Assembly: GCA_028821605.1 (NCBI GenBank)
Contig: JAPPFM010000034.1
Location: forward strand, 1 to 59,618
DNA length: 59,618 nucleotides
From: Candidatus Poribacteria bacterium
GTDB lineage: Bacteria > Poribacteria > WGA-4E > WGA-3G
Reading direction: 5' to 3'
The translations under genes were made by a program, and so were the position numbers. Each line of letters starts with the position of its first letter. The stretch's first letter is position 1. Below, one piece after another: positions 32,667 through 40,950 of the stretch. Under the pieces are notes generated by a model. The model was not told where the DNA came from, searched no databases, and saw only the letters and a list, made by a program, of their open reading frames with translations.

Positions 32667-33827
32667 CTACCAGTTCGTATGTGAGCCATCCCGTCGGCGT
32701 AGGTGTGGCGGTTCCGCAAATTTGAATGTCTGTGCTGTTACCAATTCTTCGTTAACTTCGACTCCCAAACCGGGACCGTCCGGTACCGGTATAGACGCGC
32801 CTTCGAGTTTGAGTTGCACAGGAAATAGATCCTCATCATAGTGTCCAGAACTTTCTGTTGGTGAGGTGCGGATTTCCAACCAAGCGAAGTTAGTTACAGC
32901 AGCCGCCAGATGAACCGTCGCAGCCGTGCAGATGGGACCTAACGGGTTGTGCGGCATCAGGTCAATATAGTGCGCTTCTGCCAAGCCAGCAACTTTCATC
33001 GACTCCATCAAACCGCCGACATTGCACACGTCAAGACGGGCGAAGTTGGTGATGCCGCGCTCCAGATAGGGAAGAAACTGCCACTTGCTGGAAAATTCCT
33101 CACCAATTGCAAACGGGACATCCACCATCGTTCTTAGGGATTCATAAGCCTCTGGGGTCTCATCTCGGATGGGCTCCTCCAAAAAATCAAGCGTGCCAGA
33201 GGGCATACGTTGACAGAAGGACGCAGCTTCCGCAACACTGAGTCGGTGATGATAATCGATGCCGAGAACAGGTTCGGAACCGATGGCTTCCCGGAGTGCT
33301 GTCAACCACTCCGCCGCAAGACTGATGGATTCGCGCGGTTCAAAGATATTCTCTTCACCCGGCTTCGCGCGATGCAACACGTTTGTTCGGATGACGTTCC
33401 AACCCTTCTCAAGCAATAAATTCGCGTTCGCAATTAATTCTTCGAGCGTTGCAGCACCCGTCGTTGCAAAGCACGGGACCGCATCCCGTAGTTTGCCACC
33501 GAGCAATTGGTAGACCGGCACGTTCAACGCCTTCCCCACGATATCGTGGAGTGCAATGTCGATTGCCGAGATTGCCCCTGTCAAGGCACGACCGCCTTCA
33601 AAATATTGGCTCCGATACATCTCCTGCGACAACCCGCCGATCTGCATCGGGTCGCGCCCAATCAAAAATTCTCGGTAGTGCTTAACCGCGCCAACTACGG
33701 CTAATTCTCGACTTGAGAGTCCGGATTCACCCCACCCATAAATACCTTCGTCGGTCTCCACTTTAACGATGTGTTGATTTCTGTGCCCTACCCAAACAGG
33801 ATAAGGTTTGATGTCGGTAATTTTCAT
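32667..33827 (-). CDS. Galactonate dehydratase-like enolase-superfamily enzyme
   Basis: A 386-aa enolase-superfamily protein. The capping domain has IYGWGESGL and AISAIDIALHDIVGKALNVP. Metal ligands are D191 followed by HH (GIDYHHRLS), E217 or E218 (FLEEPI) and E243 or E244 (IGEEFSS). A probable general acid/base is H293 (LMPHNPLGP), with D266 in LDVCNVGG. DYHHR plus PHNPLGP is the pattern of galactonate- and gluconate-dehydratase-like members. It catalyses, in all likelihood, dehydration of a sugar acid to a 2-keto-3-deoxy acid. The ATG starts MKITDIKPYPVWVG behind GGGAGAAACC. It is independent of the neighbouring protease gene (73 bp gap). Confidence 0.88.
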   Translation of the reverse strand: MKITDIKPYPVWVGHRNQHIVKVETDEGIYGWGESGLSSRELAVVGAVKHYREFLIGRDPMQIGGLSQEMYRSQYFEGGRALTGAISAIDIALHDIVGKALNVPVYQLLGGKLRDAVPCFATTGAATLEELIANANLLLEKGWNVIRTNVLHRAKPGEENIFEPRESISLAAEWLTALREAIGSEPVLGIDYHHRLSVAEAASFCQRMPSGTLDFLEEPIRDETPEAYESLRTMVDVPFAIGEEFSSKWQFLPYLERGITNFARLDVCNVGGLMESMKVAGLAEAHYIDLMPHNPLGPICTAATVHLAAAVTNFAWLEIRTSPTESSGHYDEDLFPVQLKLEGASIPVPDGPGLGVEVNEELVTAQTFKFAEPPHLRRRDGSHTNW

Positions 33828-33961
33828 AATCGGTTTCTCCCGTAAGTCTTGATTTTATTCAGGAAGTGCTCAATCTCCTGTAGGGCGATGAATGGTAGAT
33901 TGAGGAAGAATAGTGATATTAGCGACGACAGGATCGTTTGCGTTGCGGGGCTGCGGACGAT
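33828..33961. other. Short intergenic stretch
   Basis: About 130 bp between two minus-strand genes. No distinct feature is seen. Confidence 0.3.
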
Positions 33962-34369
33962 TTAATCCGTAAAGATGTGCCAGAGCCAGAGCGTTGCCAC
34001 CATTGATACGACCCAACCTACTGCTGATATCTCTATCCGTCGGTCCTTGATGAAACTTTTGTATGCCTCGGTATAGGTGCTAACGTATTTAGGGGACTTG
34101 CCTAACAGCCGATCACTCGGGACTGTCGGGTTACTTACGCCTGCATGGACAACGGCGAACACCCAGCATCCCGCGCCGTAAGTGAACCAACGCAAGGCTG
34201 CGTTGATTCCCGTGTCGTTTCTGGCGTTTTCTTGCGCGAGTTTGATGATTGGATCAACACGTGGTCCTTCCATTTGTGGTCATGTCATTGCTTCTGCTGA
34301 AGGTATCAGCACATAGATACTGATCAGCATGAGGATTATTATCGTCGCGGTGTATCTGGTGGGGTTCAT
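33962..34369 (-). pseudogene. Small exported membrane protein gene with an in-frame TGA
   Basis: An ideal start, AAGGAGAACCT-ATG (34369), opens a signal peptide: MNPTRYTATIIILMLISIYV then LIPSAEAMT. The frame then hits TGA (34282-34280). After it the same frame continues PQMEGPRVDPIIKLAQENAR and stays open to 33962, with two hydrophobic segments (FTYGAGCWVFAVVHAGV; IEISAVGWVVSMVATLWLW) and ending HIFTD. The complete product would be 135 residues including the TGA position. A CGA or TGG to TGA nonsense change is the simplest explanation. Readthrough or a sequencing error are alternatives. An internal ATG (34273) could start a 103-aa version without signal, but it lacks a ribosome site. Confidence 0.6.
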
Positions 34370-34554
34370 AGGTTCTCCTTCACACCTAAGAAATTTGAAT
34401 GCCTTATCTACAACCGATTTACGTTAATATAATGGGTCTATTACGGAAATTATATCGGATTCTGATGTGTATGTCTATTCAAATTTGTAATACCACATCT
34501 TGAATCAAATAGGCGGATATGCTACAATGCCGAAAACGCAAAGGAGATATTCAG

Positions 34555-35397
34555 ATGGCTGATAACCAGATTAAAGTGGCGGCATGTCAATTGCTTACAA
34601 GTGAAGACGTTTCCGCCAGTACCGCAAAAGTGCTTCAACAGATCGAAACATGTGCGGAGATGGACATCCAGATTGCAGTATTTCCTGAAGGATGTCTATT
34701 CGGCTACTGCTGTCGGACAGATTATTGGGAACGGACCTCTCCACAGGTTTTCAAAGAAGCTGAGGCGAAAATTGCCGAAGCTGCGCGTCGGCACGGGATG
34801 GCGGTTGTCGTCGGCTCCGCGCATCACGATGGCGAGAATTGGCACAATGACTTAGCGATTTTCGATCAACAAGGAAGCCTCAAATACCGCTACGGCAAAA
34901 CCTTCCTCGCTGGGGAGCAATGGTGCACCAACAACCGCGGGAAACTACCGATTGTGCAGTTGGCAGGCGTTGACTGTTGCTTCATCATCTGTCACGACGT
35001 GCGCTATCCTGAGTTAGTCAAACTTCCAGCGGCGATGGGGGCGCAACTCTGTATTTTCTGTTCGTGTGAGGCGGGGTTGTTGTCGGAGTATAAACTCTCC
35101 GCGTATCGTGCGATGCCGATCTCGCGTGCGACGGAAAACGGTATCTATCTCGTGATGGCGAATACACCCGCGAACCCTGATGATATTCGCTCGCCGGGAT
35201 CATCACACGGAAACTCGAAAATTGTCCATCCGGATGGCAATGTCATCACAGAGGCAGGATTTTTCGGTGATGACATCGTCTCGACAACAATAGACCTCTC
35301 AAAGGCGACAGGTTCTCAGGCAAAACGGACTTGCAACGAAGATACAATCCTTCGAGAGTGGTTCCAACAGGGTTGTGAGTTTGTTGTGAAAGTCTGA
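34555..35397 (+). CDS. Carbon-nitrogen hydrolase (nitrilase superfamily amidase)
   Basis: A 280-aa nitrilase-superfamily protein. The catalytic triad is visible: E45 in FPEGCLFGY, K115 in YRYGKTFL, and the nucleophile C146 in IICHDVRYPE. The start at 34555 is set by AAAGGAG 8 bp upstream; the longer in-frame start at 34519 lacks one. Members hydrolyse the amide bond of aliphatic amides, N-carbamoyl compounds or omega-amides. A Glu or Gln is often found after the Cys; here it is His-Asp, so the substrate is unclear. The amidohydrolase gene follows after 48 bp on the same strand, suggesting a joint pathway. Confidence 0.88.
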   Translation: MADNQIKVAACQLLTSEDVSASTAKVLQQIETCAEMDIQIAVFPEGCLFGYCCRTDYWERTSPQVFKEAEAKIAEAARRHGMAVVVGSAHHDGENWHNDLAIFDQQGSLKYRYGKTFLAGEQWCTNNRGKLPIVQLAGVDCCFIICHDVRYPELVKLPAAMGAQLCIFCSCEAGLLSEYKLSAYRAMPISRATENGIYLVMANTPANPDDIRSPGSSHGNSKIVHPDGNVITEAGFFGDDIVSTTIDLSKATGSQAKRTCNEDTILREWFQQGCEFVVKV

Positions 35398-35403
35398 AAT
35401 TCT

Positions 35404-35430
35404 GTAGGGGCGAGGTCACGTCGCCCCTAC
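35404..35430. repeat. GC-rich palindromic repeat
   Basis: A perfect 10-bp stem, GTAGGGGCGA/TCGCCCCTAC, with a 7-nt loop, between the nitrilase-family and amidohydrolase genes. It is of the same family as the palindromes at 27795 and 59146. It could act as a weak terminator or mRNA stabiliser. Confidence 0.65.
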
Positions 35431-35445
35431 TAAGGAGTTGGATTT

Positions 35446-36699
35446 ATGCCAAATCAAACCGTTCAAATCCGTGCCGCTCGGCTCGTAGACGGGATAAGCA
35501 CGTATGCCAAAACGGATCAGGCAATTCTTGTGACCGATGGACGGATTGATGCTGTTGGACATCAAGAGGAAATTGAGAAACGAACACCGCCTGATGCGCA
35601 GCTTATTGACCTCGGTGACGCGTATCTTGCGCCGGGTCTCATTGATGGGCATACGCATCTGAGCCTCGCAGGCGATGGACGGAACTACGTTCAGATGTTC
35701 TCTGAAACCGATGAGATGATGGTGTTGACGGGTGCGATGAATCTGCAACGCCACCTCGCCGCAGGAATTACGACGATCTGTGAGCATGGCGCAAGGAATA
35801 AAGTAGGTTTCACACTCAAGGAAGGACTTGAACGCGGTTACATTCCCGGTCCTCGCACTTTAGTAAGTGGACGACCGATCACTTGCACAGGTGGGCACTT
35901 CCACATGTGTAACGAGACAGCGGATGGCGAAGCTGAGATGCGCCGCTCAGTCCGTCGGTTAGTTCACGAAGGGGCAGATTATATCAAGATCATGGCATCA
36001 GGTGGAGGCACTGCCGGGACGATTCCGGGACGTGCCAGTTATTCCGTTGCCGAGTTGCACGCTGCTGTTCATGAGGCGCATCACTTTCATCGACTCACGG
36101 TGGCACATTGTCGCGCGAAGGAATCGATGGTACGAGCAGTTGAAGCAGGCATCGATTTGATGGAGCATGCCGAGTTTCTTGATCCAGATGGCGAACTCCG
36201 TTTTGACCCCAAAATTGCAGAGATGATGGCGGAATCCGGTATCTGGATTAGTCCAACCCTCCAGGCATGGACAGGCTATCCACGCATCGTTGAACTCCGT
36301 GCGAAACGCGATAGCGACACGATTTCTGATGATGAAGCAACTGAATTGCAACGACTTGAGTCAAGGGCAAAAGTGCGCTTAGATGTGATGCGCCGCATGC
36401 TTGACTACGGACTCCACGATCGGATTGTTCCCGGCACCGATTCAGGGGTCGGCAATCTTGCATTCGGTCATCTTGATTATGATTTGCAATTGCTCGTCCA
36501 AGTCGGGTTTACGCCTGCAGAGGCACTTATCTCAGCGACCCGCATTTCTGCTGAAGCTATTGGAATGGAGGACGAGATTGGGACCATCGCACCGGGGAAA
36601 ATCGCCGATCTCGTTGCTTTTGAGAGCGACCCAACGAGCGATGTAGATGCGTTTAGCCGAGTGATCGCAGTATTTCAAGCGGGACAACGCGTGAAATGA
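35446..36699 (+). CDS. Metal-dependent amidohydrolase (imidazolonepropionase/prolidase-like)
   Basis: A 417-aa amidohydrolase-superfamily protein. The first metal motif is GHTH (H69, H71). Further motifs are YIKIMASGGGT (metal-bridging Lys region), VAHCRAKESM and IDLMEHAEFL (metal His residues) and VPGTDSGVG (catalytic Asp). It ends with the typical IGTIAPGKIADLVAF segment. The closest general group is the Xaa-Pro dipeptidase/imidazolonepropionase-like amidohydrolases. AAGGAG lies 8 bp before the ATG at 35446. The preceding nitrilase-family gene and the overlapping NUDIX gene form a probable operon. Confidence 0.88.
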   Translation: MPNQTVQIRAARLVDGISTYAKTDQAILVTDGRIDAVGHQEEIEKRTPPDAQLIDLGDAYLAPGLIDGHTHLSLAGDGRNYVQMFSETDEMMVLTGAMNLQRHLAAGITTICEHGARNKVGFTLKEGLERGYIPGPRTLVSGRPITCTGGHFHMCNETADGEAEMRRSVRRLVHEGADYIKIMASGGGTAGTIPGRASYSVAELHAAVHEAHHFHRLTVAHCRAKESMVRAVEAGIDLMEHAEFLDPDGELRFDPKIAEMMAESGIWISPTLQAWTGYPRIVELRAKRDSDTISDDEATELQRLESRAKVRLDVMRRMLDYGLHDRIVPGTDSGVGNLAFGHLDYDLQLLVQVGFTPAEALISATRISAEAIGMEDEIGTIAPGKIADLVAFESDPTSDVDAFSRVIAVFQAGQRVK

Positions 36700-37172
36700 A
36701 CCACAATATGCGGTCAAACATTGACCACACTATTATTCAGCAGTTGTTGACTGACGCTGAAAAAGACGGCGTGCAAAAATTAGTTGTGGGCGCAGTTATC
36801 TGTAAAAACAACAAATTCTTGCTCCTGGAGCGAGTGCCATCTGACTCTATGGGTGGATTTGTTGGAATTCCAAGTGGTACCGTGGAGGCGGGGGAAGACC
36901 TACTCACAGCACTCGCCCGGGAAGTACAGGAAGAGACAGGACTTCTCGTAACATCAGTCCTTGAATATCTCGGATCCTTTGATTGGACATCCAGTTCTGG
37001 CAAGAAAACGAGACATTTCAACTTTTTTGTTGAGGTTGAGGATGGTGAAATCAAACTCAGTCTTACTGAACATCAAGCATACTATTTTGTCGAGTTTTCT
37101 GGTGAAAATTTCACAACGCTTAACATCTCAGACGAGACCAAAGAGGTTCTCAGGGCTGCAGCGCAACAATAA
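36696..37172 (+). CDS. NUDIX hydrolase
   Basis: A 158-aa protein with a full Nudix box, GTVEAGEDLLTALAREVQEE followed by TGL, matching Gx5Ex7REUxEExGU. It hydrolyses a nucleoside diphosphate linked to another moiety. The start overlaps the amidohydrolase stop by 4 bp (ATGA), so it is translationally coupled. The first about 20 residues (MNHNMRSNIDHTIIQQL) precede the domain proper. It converges with the PhyH-type gene downstream, 18 bp apart. Confidence 0.88.
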   Translation: MNHNMRSNIDHTIIQQLLTDAEKDGVQKLVVGAVICKNNKFLLLERVPSDSMGGFVGIPSGTVEAGEDLLTALAREVQEETGLLVTSVLEYLGSFDWTSSSGKKTRHFNFFVEVEDGEIKLSLTEHQAYYFVEFSGENFTTLNISDETKEVLRAAAQQ

Positions 37173-37190
37173 CGTAAGCACTTTGTCAGA

Positions 37191-37943
37191 TCAAAACTCA
37201 TAGATATCTGCCCGCCGTTTCGCCACCTTATGCCGCACAAGTGTTTGTAGGTCTTCTGGCATTCGCGCAAAGGTCTCTGGAAAAACGGGTTGGTGTCCGC
37301 CCTCACGCATTAGATTCCACCAAGCGGGGTAGTAAGCAATATTCAACGCCATACGATGCTGGTCGTCGGTTGTGTTCGCACCCTGTCCGTGCCATGTCCC
37401 ACCGTGCCACAATAGTACAGAACCCCGCCGTCCGCAGACAGACACCGGATGACTTTCAGCAATATCGGATTGTGTCGGTCTACGCCGTGCGCGATGGCTA
37501 AACGGTACGACGAGCGTCGCGCCGTTCTCAACGGTAAAATCCGTTATCATCCAGATTGAATTAATCATCCACGGCGTTTCGGGAAGGCGAGCTGGCAGAT
37601 CATGCGTTGAATCGGAATGAATACCACCTTGTGGCGCACGCGGTTTGACCCATTTTGTGCAAGCCTCACCCAACCGGACACTGTCGCCGAGAAAATGACG
37701 GACGACTTGTAGCACCTGTGGGTGCGCGATGCACTCCCAACACATCTCATCAAGATTGACCACACCGAAAAGGGTTTGATACAGTTCATCATTCGGATCC
37801 TGAAAAGTCTGTCGATTCGCTGGGTCTTGATGAAGTTGGAAGTATTTCTCCGCCATTACATCCGCCTGTGCTGCGGGTATCGCGTCCTCAATCAGGCAAT
37901 AACCGAATGTTTCGAGATGCTCTGTTGCGTCTTGTTGTGCCAT
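37191..37943 (-). CDS. Phytanoyl-CoA dioxygenase (PhyH) family protein, third subtype
   Basis: A 250-aa dioxygenase-like protein. The ATG at 37943 is chosen for GGAGC about 8 bp upstream; the frame extends further without a ribosome site. H109-x-D111 (GGIHSDSTHDLP) and H185 (GTWHGQGANTT), with R197 (DQHRMALN), form the Fe(II)/2-oxoglutarate site. FTVENGATLVVPFSHR (about 136-151) is typical for the family. It is unlike the A/B pair or the 25.5-kb protein in the region around the HxD motif, so it probably acts on a different substrate. It is convergent with the NUDIX gene. Confidence 0.87.
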   Translation of the reverse strand: MAQQDATEHLETFGYCLIEDAIPAAQADVMAEKYFQLHQDPANRQTFQDPNDELYQTLFGVVNLDEMCWECIAHPQVLQVVRHFLGDSVRLGEACTKWVKPRAPQGGIHSDSTHDLPARLPETPWMINSIWMITDFTVENGATLVVPFSHRARRRPTQSDIAESHPVSVCGRRGSVLLWHGGTWHGQGANTTDDQHRMALNIAYYPAWWNLMREGGHQPVFPETFARMPEDLQTLVRHKVAKRRADIYEF

Positions 37944-38186
37944 TTGTGATGCTCCTATGATTTTTGAGGGGTCCTTCGGTATGAGTGGTCGATTGGAGTA
38001 ACCAATCAATACGAAGGTGGTTCTGAAAAGCGTATCGGCTATTTTAGCACGGTTTATCATGTGACAACAAGTGGAAAAATTACGAATTTTCAAGACCGGA
38101 TAAGGTTTAAGGTGTTGAATAGGTTTTTGAGGATCCTTGCCTTAACTGAAATTAGCCACTGGACCCTGACAGCGGAGATAAAACTC

Positions 38187-38990
38187 ATGAAGAAAGAAGA
38201 TGAAGTCGAAATTGGTGAATGGAATCGACTTGTGAAGAATGCCTATAACTCACTGGAGTTTCTGGTCACGATGCATTACCTTTGGAAACACCTGCCTAAG
38301 ACAGGTAAGATTTTGGATGCAGGTGGCGGACCGGGGCGTTACACGCTCGAACTTTGTCGAGCAGGATATGATGTCGTCCTCTTGGATATCGACGCAACGT
38401 ACACGACTTTTGCTGAAGAAAAAATCAAGTTAGAACCGAAATACGTTTCAGATCGATTGATTGCGTCAATTGTTGGAGATATCCGAGACCTTTCACGTTT
38501 TAACACGAATGACTTTGACACTGTGTTATGTCTTGGTGGTCCGTTAACACATATCAGTGATGAAACCGAGCGAATCCAAGCAACCTCTGAATTAGTTCGG
38601 ATTGCTAAACCTGGAGCGATTGTCTGTATTAGTGTTATGGGATACTTGGCGATGCTGCGGACCGTTCTCAGTCGTGTGAGTCAGGAATTGATAATGCCTC
38701 AGTACTGGGAGTTAATAAAGGAAGGAAAAGGGAACAATCTCGTTCAAGACAGCTTATGGCATTTTTTTCGGGGTTCTGAACTTCAGCAACTCGCCGAATC
38801 GTGTGGATTGACGACACTGGAAATGATAGGCTGTGAGGGACTTTCAACGGGATTGTTTGAAGCCACCAACACGGTGGCGGAAAATCCAACAAAGTGGGAA
38901 CGTTGGGTGGAATTAGTCTTGGAAACAGCGACAGAACCCGCCATAGTGGACATGGCTGCACACATCTTATACATTGGTCGGGTTGGCTAA
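38187..38990 (+). CDS. Class I SAM-dependent methyltransferase
   Basis: A 267-aa methyltransferase. Motif I is ILDAGGGPGRYTLEL, followed by the acidic residue of VVLLDIDATY and a motif resembling post-I/II in FDTVLCLGGPLTHI. The start at 38187 is preferred because GGAGATAAAACTC precedes it and it gives a normal family N-terminus; a GTG at 38061 would add 42 residues. The C-terminal third contains the segments (DSLWHFFRGSELQQLAESCG) usual for UbiE/small-molecule methyltransferases. Substrate unknown. It lies back to back with a second methyltransferase on the other strand. Confidence 0.85.
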   Translation: MKKEDEVEIGEWNRLVKNAYNSLEFLVTMHYLWKHLPKTGKILDAGGGPGRYTLELCRAGYDVVLLDIDATYTTFAEEKIKLEPKYVSDRLIASIVGDIRDLSRFNTNDFDTVLCLGGPLTHISDETERIQATSELVRIAKPGAIVCISVMGYLAMLRTVLSRVSQELIMPQYWELIKEGKGNNLVQDSLWHFFRGSELQQLAESCGLTTLEMIGCEGLSTGLFEATNTVAENPTKWERWVELVLETATEPAIVDMAAHILYIGRVG

Positions 38991-39004
38991 AATTTATCCA
39001 ACCC

Positions 39005-39685
39005 TCATCTGTTTTTATTGCAGAACACCAACATAAATCTGTTTTCTTCTATTTGTACTACTTCTTCTAAAGGGAGATGTTTCTCAACAATGTACTTAGC
39101 AAAGGCAACTGTCCAGAAGTACCATGGCGACGCGTACGTGCCTTTGTCTGGAATTGTACGACTTCCTCCTATCAAACCGGTCTGGACATCATATCGCTCT
39201 GGAAGAGTTTCCTCCCCTGCACTTTTGATTAATTGATCTTGCATAGTTAAAACGAAAATACCGTTATCCGATAGTATCCGTTTGAGCTGGACTGATAGGC
39301 TCTCCAGCGTCTGGTAAGGTAAGTACCCAATATTGTGCGGGAGCAACGCAAGATCGAAAGAATTCTCTTTGTAAGGTAGTACAGCCATATCCCCGATATT
39401 AAACTGGCAGCGACTCTTTCTTTTGTCGGCAACCTTTTTTGCATGGCGGATCGGAATCTCTGCGAAGTCAATACCTGTTGCTATTGCTCCCATATCTTCC
39501 ATGGCAAAGGTAAACCGTCCTGCATTGCAGCCTAAATCTAATGCACGCATGCCGGGCTTTATCAGTTTAGATAGGTGGTCTTCGTATCTGTCAACAGCAA
39601 ATTTCGATTTCGGATCATCAGGATCGGTTGTCGGATGAACACCCGCAGCGTTGTAATGTTTCCGAGTCGCATCAAATGTGTTCAT
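39005..39685 (-). CDS. Class I SAM-dependent methyltransferase
   Basis: A 226-aa methyltransferase. Motif I is ALDLGCNAGRFTFAM, then GIDFAEIPI and FDLALLPHNIGYLP. The start at 39685 is chosen for GAAGGAAAG about 9 bp upstream; the frame is open for 30 more codons without a ribosome site. It converges with the methyltransferase on the plus strand, 14 bp between stops. Short C-terminal elements (YASPWYFWTVAFAKYIVEKH) suggest a small-molecule substrate. No further assignment. Confidence 0.84.
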   Translation of the reverse strand: MNTFDATRKHYNAAGVHPTTDPDDPKSKFAVDRYEDHLSKLIKPGMRALDLGCNAGRFTFAMEDMGAIATGIDFAEIPIRHAKKVADKRKSRCQFNIGDMAVLPYKENSFDLALLPHNIGYLPYQTLESLSVQLKRILSDNGIFVLTMQDQLIKSAGEETLPERYDVQTGLIGGSRTIPDKGTYASPWYFWTVAFAKYIVEKHLPLEEVVQIEENRFMLVFCNKNR

Positions 39686-39814
39686 ACATTTCTTTCCTTC
39701 AAATATGGCTTCAGTGCTATAATGTAGACGAGTTGATATGTCAAACATTTTGCCATAATTTACCATGTTGGACAAGAGAAATTTACTTTATTAACGTGAC
39801 TTCGACCCTGTCAC

Positions 39815-39840
39815 GGCACACGGAGTGTGCCTACTACTTT
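39815..39840 (+). repeat. Hairpin GGCACAC/GTGTGCC in front of the sialidase-like gene
   Basis: A perfect 7-bp stem, GGCACAC-GGA-GTGTGCC (39815-39831), followed by TACTACTTTT. It could be a terminator or a copy of a dispersed hairpin; the next gene starts 36 bp further on. Confidence 0.45.
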
Positions 39841-39875
39841 TAATCGAATCCACTTTATAATAAGGAGTTCCGCGG

Positions 39876-40940
39876 ATGCTATCAACCGAAAATATGGGGG
39901 GCGTTGTCGTCACGCCAAGCCAATTGAGCGATATGCAGGCGGGTGATTATATCTTACATGCTCGTGATGGCGTGCTGAACAAGGTTCCAGTGGAGAAAAT
40001 CCGCCTGCCTTTAGACCCACAGGCGCATTATCAAGGGTTGAACCTTGTTTTAACTCTCGGTGGGGTTATCTATGCAGTGCAGCAGACTATCATCTCCAAG
40101 TCCACGGATGGTGGTCAGACTTGGGAACACCTCAGTAGGGATCCTTCAGCGTTCGGATTTAGTGGGTGGCTGCTGCAAGCCAATCGTCACCGGCAGCTTA
40201 TTAACGTGAGTCAATCCGGTGAAGAACAACCAACCACTGTCTGGGTGTCTGACGATGAGGGTGAAACGTGGGAGCAGACGAGCGAAATAGATGTTACTCC
40301 GTTTCAGAAGACCGTCGCTGGTGCAAGTCTGACGCGCCTCGGTGATGGCACACTTCTCCTTCCAATCAAGAGACGTGATGATCCGTTTGAGGAAGGCACG
40401 AATCCAACTTACGTTTTCGTTTCCGATGATGACGGATACACCTTCTCAAATCGCTTCTTCTTGTCAGATTACGGCAATGAGGTCAACATTGCAGAACTTT
40501 TCCCCGGGCAGCTGCTTGGTGTCATCCGCTACCAACCGGGACCACCGGATCAGCCCCACACGAACAAAACAGTTTTCCTCGCTGACTCAGTAGACAATGG
40601 TGAAACATGGACGGATCTACGTCAATTGACGAGTGTACATGGACAATGCCACGGTGCTGGCGTTGGTCTTTCTGACAACCGCGCTGTTGTAGCGTATGAC
40701 CACCGTTATCCAAGAGAACTCGGCAGTGGTCGCGCGATGGTAAGCGATGACAACGGCAAAAATTGGCATGATGAAGTCTACTATCTCTGTCATGGACACG
40801 TCGCTGGTTTCCCCCGACACATCAGTTTAGATGGCGAAGAGATATTGACCTTCATCGGCTCCTGCTATGGCGATGTAAGTAGATGGGAAAACGCCACAGG
40901 AAACTCGCACTTCTGCATCATTCGGTGGCAACCGGTTTAG
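39876..40940 (+). CDS. Sialidase/BNR-repeat (Asp-box) protein
   Basis: A 354-aa six-bladed-propeller type protein with at least five Asp-box (BNR) repeats: STDGGQTWEHL (about 72-82), SDDEGETWEQT (about 128-138), SDDDGYTFSN (about 187-196), SVDNGETWTDL (about 242-252) and SDDNGKNWHDE (about 289-299). Sialidases and other exo-acting glycosidases share this fold. The sialidase catalytic Tyr/Glu pair could not be assigned with certainty, so 'sialidase' is a family label. No signal peptide, so it is probably cytoplasmic. AAGGAG lies about 10 bp upstream of the ATG. It is followed within 10 bp by an enolase-superfamily gene, suggesting a shared sugar-acid pathway. Confidence 0.78.
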   Translation: MLSTENMGGVVVTPSQLSDMQAGDYILHARDGVLNKVPVEKIRLPLDPQAHYQGLNLVLTLGGVIYAVQQTIISKSTDGGQTWEHLSRDPSAFGFSGWLLQANRHRQLINVSQSGEEQPTTVWVSDDEGETWEQTSEIDVTPFQKTVAGASLTRLGDGTLLLPIKRRDDPFEEGTNPTYVFVSDDDGYTFSNRFFLSDYGNEVNIAELFPGQLLGVIRYQPGPPDQPHTNKTVFLADSVDNGETWTDLRQLTSVHGQCHGAGVGLSDNRAVVAYDHRYPRELGSGRAMVSDDNGKNWHDEVYYLCHGHVAGFPRHISLDGEEILTFIGSCYGDVSRWENATGNSHFCIIRWQPV

Positions 40941-40950
40941 GACAGCAACT

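Noticed and set aside
33962-34369. Selenoprotein interpretation of the in-frame TGA
   Set aside because: The codon context is a signal-peptide junction, not a redox motif, and no SECIS-like hairpin with a clear apical loop was identified directly after the TGA. A nonsense mutation is simpler.
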